Shown one piece after another: positions 63,767 through 64,000 of a stretch of 64,000 nucleotides of DNA (within the stretch, counting starts at the first letter, position 1; each line of letters begins with the position of its first letter). Origin of the DNA: Cranoglanis bouderius (lineage: Eukaryota > Chordata > Actinopteri > Siluriformes > Cranoglanididae). The stretch is taken from the NCBI GenBank assembly GCA_023630585.1, contig CM042566.1:13444754-13508753 (forward strand), given 5' to 3'. The notes below the pieces were generated by a model. The model saw only the letters and a program-made list of their open reading frames with translations. It was not told the origin of the DNA and ran no database searches. A program made the translations under genes and the position numbers.

Positions 63767-63852
63767 ATTGTGTACGCAGGGCAGATCAGAGGAAGACAAA
63801 GGTGAAGAAGAAAACCAGTGACCCTCACTTTGATGAGACAATTTACTTTGAG
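32060..63852 (+). CDS. rasa2: Ras GTPase-activating protein 2 (GAP1m), 5' part, exons 1-7
   Basis: RASA2 is a cytosolic/membrane GAP1-family protein that stimulates GTP hydrolysis by Ras. Coding exons are 32060-32117, 47558-47681, 53548-53651, 54302-54396, 57468-57544, 58014-58097 and 63780-63852. All have GT/AG borders and together give 615 nt, 205 codons, with no stop. The start context ACCATGG is strong. Signature blocks are ILQSLRGKIC (exon 1), LDQEEVFRTKV (exon 2), FYGEDFYFEIPR (exon 3), IGKVALRKEEL and LQPVDPNSEVQ (exon 4), GKVHLEMKLNEVITDNG (exon 5), ECQGLPLISGQACDSYASVT (exon 6) and RKTKVKKKTSDPHFDETIYF (exon 7). C2A spans about residues 8-122 and C2B starts about 128. The mammalian protein has about 850 residues; the remainder is off the right edge. 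RASA3 is the nearest alternative, but linkage to zbtb38 and the SLQPVDxNSEVQ-type sequence favour RASA2. Confidence 0.95.
34796..35503. mobile_element. Non-autonomous hAT element with perfect 8-bp TSD
   Basis: The ends TAGGCCCGTCACG and CGTGACAGGCCTA form imperfect terminal inverted repeats. They are flanked by an identical 8-bp duplication, CCAGGCAT, at 34788-34795 and 35504-35511. An 8-bp TSD with TIRs of this type defines hAT elements. The 708-bp interior has no transposase ORF. Confidence 0.9.
38316..38640 (+). mobile_element. Tc1/mariner-type MITE, family A copy 3 (internal deletion, right end lost)
   Basis: It begins CAGTACTGTGCAAAAGTTTT, preceded by TA. It lacks about 60 bases present in copies 1 and 2 (junction ACGTAAGAG|TAAGAAGCGAG at about 38530). 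It stops near 38640 without the right TIR. Confidence 0.82.
38745..39080 (+). mobile_element. Family B element, copy 2
   Basis: It starts CAGTCGGTACAGGAT and ends GATCGCAAAATCGCAACATCC...GAGGGGCAG. It matches the right arm of copy 1, including GTTCGACGCACGTGAATC, TTTGGCTGAATGCG and GATGACGTCACATG. The left side corresponds to a part lost from copy 1's right arm, so this copy shows the element is a single-orientation unit, not inherently a foldback. Confidence 0.72.
39353..39885. repeat. 30-bp minisatellite, array 1 (about 17-18 units)
   Basis: The unit contains GGGAAGAATGGTGATCAGTG followed by ATTGGTCGTT. Each has the palindrome TGATCA and one or two ATTGG (inverted CCAAT) pentamers. A 60-bp dimer (GACCAGTG unit plus GATCACTG unit) is exactly repeated at 39361-39480. 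Because 30 is a multiple of 3, long open frames arise on both strands; they are not genes. Confidence 0.95.
40765..41150 (-). repeat. SINE-like repeat, family C copy 2
   Basis: It shares ordered blocks with 30866-31125. On the minus strand near 41056-41075 it has GGTTTGAATCCC, one base from the pol III box B consensus, suggesting a tRNA-derived head. A CCTACCACATGACAACACCC block at 41081 repeats the start, so two partial units may abut. Confidence 0.6.
41796..42372. repeat. 30-bp minisatellite, array 2 (about 19 units)
   Basis: It has the same 30-bp unit as array 1, 1.9 kb away. It shares rare variant units with array 1, such as GGTCATATGGAAC and GGTCATTGGGAACCGTG. The order of variants differs between the arrays. 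Confidence 0.95.
42439..43227. repeat. Cluster of five CA/GT arrays
   Basis: (CA)n at about 42439-42492, then (GT)n at 42680-42741, 42847-42902, 43032-43081 and 43190-43227, all within 800 bp of intron 1. The first is in the opposite orientation to the rest. Confidence 0.92.
43228..43800. repeat. Possible hAT-like repeat fragment
   Basis: GGTTGCATAGACTAATCAACTAGTC with a second TCAACTAGTCAGG nearby resembles the start of a frequent teleost hAT-derived repeat. The right end is not found. Confidence 0.35.
43975..45372 (-). mobile_element. Tc1-like transposon, near full length, inactive
   Basis: The left end CAGTCCCCTCAGATGGTACTGG and the right end TTCCAATACTTTCAGAGGGGA are inverted repeats. 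Minus-strand transposase includes MAWARMAASGTGSIIFIDDV, RQDNDPKHTANTT and WPSQLPDLNPVEQ, covering part of the DDE domain at 44560-44270. The N-terminal half (45040-44560) is frameshifted. The element sits in a run of ATATTCACAATA-type repeats on both flanks. Confidence 0.9.
45373..47557 (+). other. rasa2: Last part of rasa2 intron 1
   Basis: It holds (GT)n at 45774-45830, a partial SINE-like tail at 46125-46200 (ACCATGACCAGGATAAACCG), a Harbinger-like CCCTCATCTATCAATGG at 46369, and an unclassified dispersed repeat at 46850-47040. No exon is seen. Confidence 0.5.
47558..47681 (+). CDS. rasa2: rasa2 coding exon 2
   Basis: It encodes residues 20-60 plus two bases of Ser61, the first half of C2A. 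Acceptor TTTTTTTCAG, donor AG|GTGAGA. The C-terminal half (FCTISLDQEEVFRTKV) is strongly RASA2/3-like. The loop before it (LGVGSVSNRLRDIGTF) differs from the LLPYLGPHKMRDC I recall for human. Confidence 0.93.
47826..47888. repeat. (CA)n microsatellite, rasa2 intron 2
   Basis: About 31 uninterrupted CA units. Confidence 0.95.
48655..50226 (-). mobile_element. Tc1-like transposon with long TIRs, inactive
   Basis: TIRs of about 200 bp occupy 48655-48876 and 50036-50226. Both contain ACAAGCAAACATTTGAT and an inner AAAAAGTAAGTACACCC. Minus-strand transposase is open from 49265 to 48879 with QQDNDPKHTSKSTEEWL and WPNQSQDLNPIEMLW, the D and E parts of the DDE domain. Upstream coding (49900-49270) is frameshifted. 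It lies in rasa2 intron 2. Confidence 0.92.
50270..51005 (+). mobile_element. Second Tc1-like transposon, 5'-truncated
   Basis: The + strand reads KRLNYAQKHRNW, WTDESKFDIFGCSRRQF, then with frameshifts LQHDNGLKHTGKVIKD, PPQSPDLNIIESVWDYMKRE and a terminal stretch ending near 50970. The N-terminal DNA-binding half and left TIR are missing. An (AT)n run at 50222-50259 separates it from the preceding Tc1, which is on the opposite strand. Confidence 0.88.
51006..52400 (+). other. rasa2: rasa2 intron 2 sequence with SINE-like copy
   Basis: It is mostly unassigned. A SINE-like copy of the 7088 family lies at 52096-52258 (CTAAATTTCCCCTAGGTGTG ... CCGTTACTGAAGATGAATG) with a GAATGAAT tail. Confidence 0.55.
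52402..53331 (+). mobile_element. Degenerate Tc1-like transposon
   Basis: TIR-like ends are CACTTCAGATTTACACACATAATG (left) and CATTATGTGCGTAAATCTGAAGTG (right). + strand fragments include IRKVREKPAVTRKELQDDLK, WSDETKMEHFGNNLARDVW and PTVKCGG. The QDNDPKHT region survives as RQDLKHTAEI. It is the most decayed coding copy in the window. Confidence 0.82.
53548..53651 (+). CDS. rasa2: rasa2 coding exon 3
   Basis: It encodes the end of Ser61 through residue 95 plus one base, the middle of C2A (FYFEIPRPFQCLSFYVYAKS). Acceptor GTGTTTCAG, donor G|GTTAGT. Confidence 0.95.
53652..54301 (+). other. rasa2: rasa2 intron 3
   Basis: A 650-bp intron with a (TTTA)n array at about 54066-54117. It ends in (TG)n at 54275-54299 directly followed by the acceptor TAG. 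Confidence 0.8.
54302..54396 (+). CDS. rasa2: rasa2 coding exon 4
   Basis: It encodes residues 96 (part) to 127, the end of C2A (GKVALRKEELSNYNGKEHWF). The acceptor is a bare (TG)nTAG with no classical pyrimidine tract. Donor CAG|GTAAGG. Confidence 0.94.
54757..55530 (+). mobile_element. Tc1-like remnant with a SINE tail inserted
   Basis: CAGCGCACAGCATAAGTATTCACGACCCTTG is the left end of a common teleost Tc1 type. Coding-like blocks (GTCAGAAAAGCAACCAGGAG, TGGTCTGATGAGACCAAAAT) lie at 55220-55340. It is split by a 63-bp insertion at 54891-54953. The right end is vague. Confidence 0.6.
54891..54953 (-). mobile_element. 63-bp 5'-truncated SINE/LINE tail with 12-bp TSD
   Basis: CCATCCATCCATTTTCTG...GAGCCTATCC is flanked by GGGAAACAATAT on both sides (54879-54890 and 54954-54965). 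On the minus strand it ends in GGATGGATGG, matching the tail of the copy at 62510-62545. The TSD and truncation indicate target-primed reverse transcription. Confidence 0.88.
55678..56262 (+). pseudogene. Remnant of a dispersed repeat-borne ORF
   Basis: Over about 580 bp several frames give GHLAHSVYLKEDYNSVKTL-like, EEYSWEVIRDFKNGG, LHIKLGLMKQFVAALDKDS-type and FGDFLGNHKAGNDVELVKNL segments. The last open run is at 56024-56260 and ends KENMGAYSEEQDELNF. I recall this protein as recurring in many animal genomes in multi-copy, TE-like form, but I cannot name its superfamily. At least four frame breaks or stops show it is dead. It lies in rasa2 intron 4, same strand, and is not a rasa2 exon. Confidence 0.55.
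56763..57165 (-). mobile_element. Tc1-like terminal region
   Basis: GTCCATAAGTATTTGGACAG at 56768 and CTCAAAAGTAATTGGACAAA at 56940, followed by CAGTCAATGACCGCCTGAAA and TTCAGTCGCTGCTTG, is a typical minus-strand reading of a common teleost Tc1 (TIR plus transposase C-terminus). It is truncated at about 57165. Confidence 0.68.
57468..57544 (+). CDS. rasa2: rasa2 coding exon 5
   Basis: It encodes residues 128-152 plus two bases, the C2A-C2B link and first C2B strand (GKVHLEMKLNEVITDNGPP). Upstream lies (GT)n at 57420-57454, then TTTTCATTTTTAAG as acceptor. Donor AG|GTGAGT. Confidence 0.94.
57545..58013 (+). other. rasa2: rasa2 intron 5
   Basis: A 469-bp intron with (CA)n at 57705-57736 and (GT)n from 57963 up to the acceptor TAG at 58011-58013. 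Confidence 0.85.
58014..58097 (+). CDS. rasa2: rasa2 coding exon 6
   Basis: It encodes residues 153 (part) to 180 plus two bases, core of C2B (IIECQGLPLISGQACDSYAS, VTLIGPA). The acceptor is TGTGTGTGTGTAG. Donor AAG|GTAATA. Confidence 0.94.
58628..60315. mobile_element. PIF/Harbinger-like element with TTA target duplication
   Basis: Ends AGGCTGATTTACACTTG and GTATATTTGCACCT are imperfect inverted repeats. TTA flanks both sides (58625-58627 and 60316-60318), the usual 3-bp TSD of Harbinger elements. Without the inner Tc1 it is about 620 bp and non-coding. Confidence 0.62.
58768..59832 (+). mobile_element. Inner Tc1-like transposon
   Basis: TIRs CCGCCTGGCCAAAAAAAAAA (left) and TTTTTTTTGGCCAGGCAGTG (right), the latter followed by TA. 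+ strand fragments: a helix-turn-helix-like start near 58930-59130 (KGKLLACIKLRKQLRRLLK in one frame), SQDDNAKIHHSQIVKE and NWPPQSPDLNPIESLWD at 59480-59610. Frameshifts and stops abolish it. Confidence 0.88.
60641..61290 (+). other. rasa2: rasa2 intron 6, unassigned part
   Basis: AT-rich with a TAAA array at 61075-61096. No exon is recognised. Confidence 0.5.
61294..61760 (-). mobile_element. Tc1/mariner-type MITE, family A copy 4 (internal deletion)
   Basis: In reverse orientation it starts CAGTGCTGTGCAAAAGTTTT at 61294. It shares with copy 3 the same internal deletion junction (CGCTTCTTAC|TCTTACGTAA at about 61593). The other terminus decays near 61760. Confidence 0.85.
61761..62250. other. 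Unclassified repeat-like sequence
   Basis: AAATAGAACCGTGTGGATCTTAG and CCATGCCGAGATCAAGTAAG look like decayed dispersed-repeat sequence, but I cannot assign a family. Confidence 0.35.
62255..62548 (+). repeat. tRNA-derived SINE, copy with box B
   Basis: GGTTCGATTCC at 62269-62279 matches the pol III box B consensus. The body (GGAGTTTGCATGTGCTTCTC, GGTTTCCTC) leads to GGGATAGGCGTGTAGGATAAGCGGTACAGAAAATGG and a GATGAATGG tail. A (GT)n run has grown at 62415-62440. It matches the truncated tail at 54891-54953. Confidence 0.75.
62549..63689 (+). other. rasa2: rasa2 intron 6, last part
   Basis: It holds an uninterrupted C-run at about 62660-62679 and a GT/GC array at 63485-63571. No exon is seen. 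Confidence 0.55.
63690..63763 (+). repeat. (CT)n array forming the polypyrimidine tract of rasa2 exon 7
   Basis: About 37 CT units end 16 bases before the exon 7 acceptor (TGTGTACGCAG). Confidence 0.95.
63780..63852 (+). CDS. rasa2: rasa2 coding exon 7
   Basis: It encodes residues 181 (part) to 205, C2B strands with the basic loop RKTKVKKKTSDPHFDE. Acceptor TACGCAG, donor GAG|GTAAAC. Later exons are outside the window. Confidence 0.94.
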
Positions 63853-64000
63853 GTAAACAGACACACAGTGTTGCCACGCAGTATAATAACTCAGTGTAGA
63901 TTAACACAGTATTTTGCCCCAGCCCCTGCACACACTTTATTATGAACTACTTATTTTTCCTCTTCCCCCGGTTTCTGAGAGTCCGTTCGATTTGTTCAAA
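63853..64000 (+). other. rasa2: Start of rasa2 intron 7
   Basis: Only 148 bases are visible after the donor GTAAAC. No exon is seen before the window ends. Confidence 0.7.

Overview
This is a 64 kb piece of a vertebrate nuclear genome, almost certainly a teleost fish. The DNA is AT-rich, has long introns and very many dinucleotide microsatellites, and is full of Tc1-like transposon remnants, a Ty3/Gypsy element, hAT- and Harbinger-like non-autonomous elements and tRNA-derived SINEs. The heavy Tc1 load would suit a catfish-like (siluriform) genome, but that is a guess; teleost is well supported. I see no bacterial, viral or CRISPR locus.

Two host protein genes can be read, both on the + strand. 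The first is zbtb38 (BTB/POZ zinc-finger transcription factor), with its whole coding sequence in one exon at 21831-25634. The second is rasa2 (GAP1m-type Ras GTPase-activating protein). Its first seven coding exons lie between 32060 and 63852 and join in frame into 205 codons, covering C2A and most of C2B. The rest of C2B and the RasGAP, PH and Btk-type domains lie beyond the right edge. ZBTB38 and RASA2 are also neighbours in human (3q23), so the window preserves an ancient gene pair. Nothing suggests the two products act together.

Layout. 1-4325: degenerate Ty3/Gypsy element on the - strand, split by a 631-bp LTR insertion with a 5-bp target duplication. 4326-21830: gene-poor, microsatellite-rich DNA upstream of zbtb38 with several DNA transposon remnants and one candidate promoter/leader exon near 13.4 kb. 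21831-25634: zbtb38 coding exon, then about 1.7 kb of probable 3' UTR. 27.3-31.8 kb: intergenic repeats. 31.8-32.1 kb: CpG-rich rasa2 promoter with three NRF1-type palindromes, a CA repeat and exon 1. 32.1-47.6 kb: the 15.4-kb first intron, with an 8-bp-TSD hAT element, two related 30-bp minisatellite arrays, a SINE-like repeat and a Tc1 element. 47.6-63.9 kb: exons 2-7 with TE-filled introns, including a three-level nested insertion in intron 6.

The most interesting observations are: (TG)n tracts lying on or next to three consecutive rasa2 splice acceptors, with a (CT)n tract at the fourth; an open in-frame upstream ATG that reads a CA repeat into the rasa2 start; apparent loss of two C-terminal zinc fingers and of the CtBP-type motif in this zbtb38; two minisatellite arrays sharing a 30-bp unit dense in inverted CCAAT boxes; and several insertions whose order can be read from exact target-site duplications. 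I did not find an undescribed gene system.
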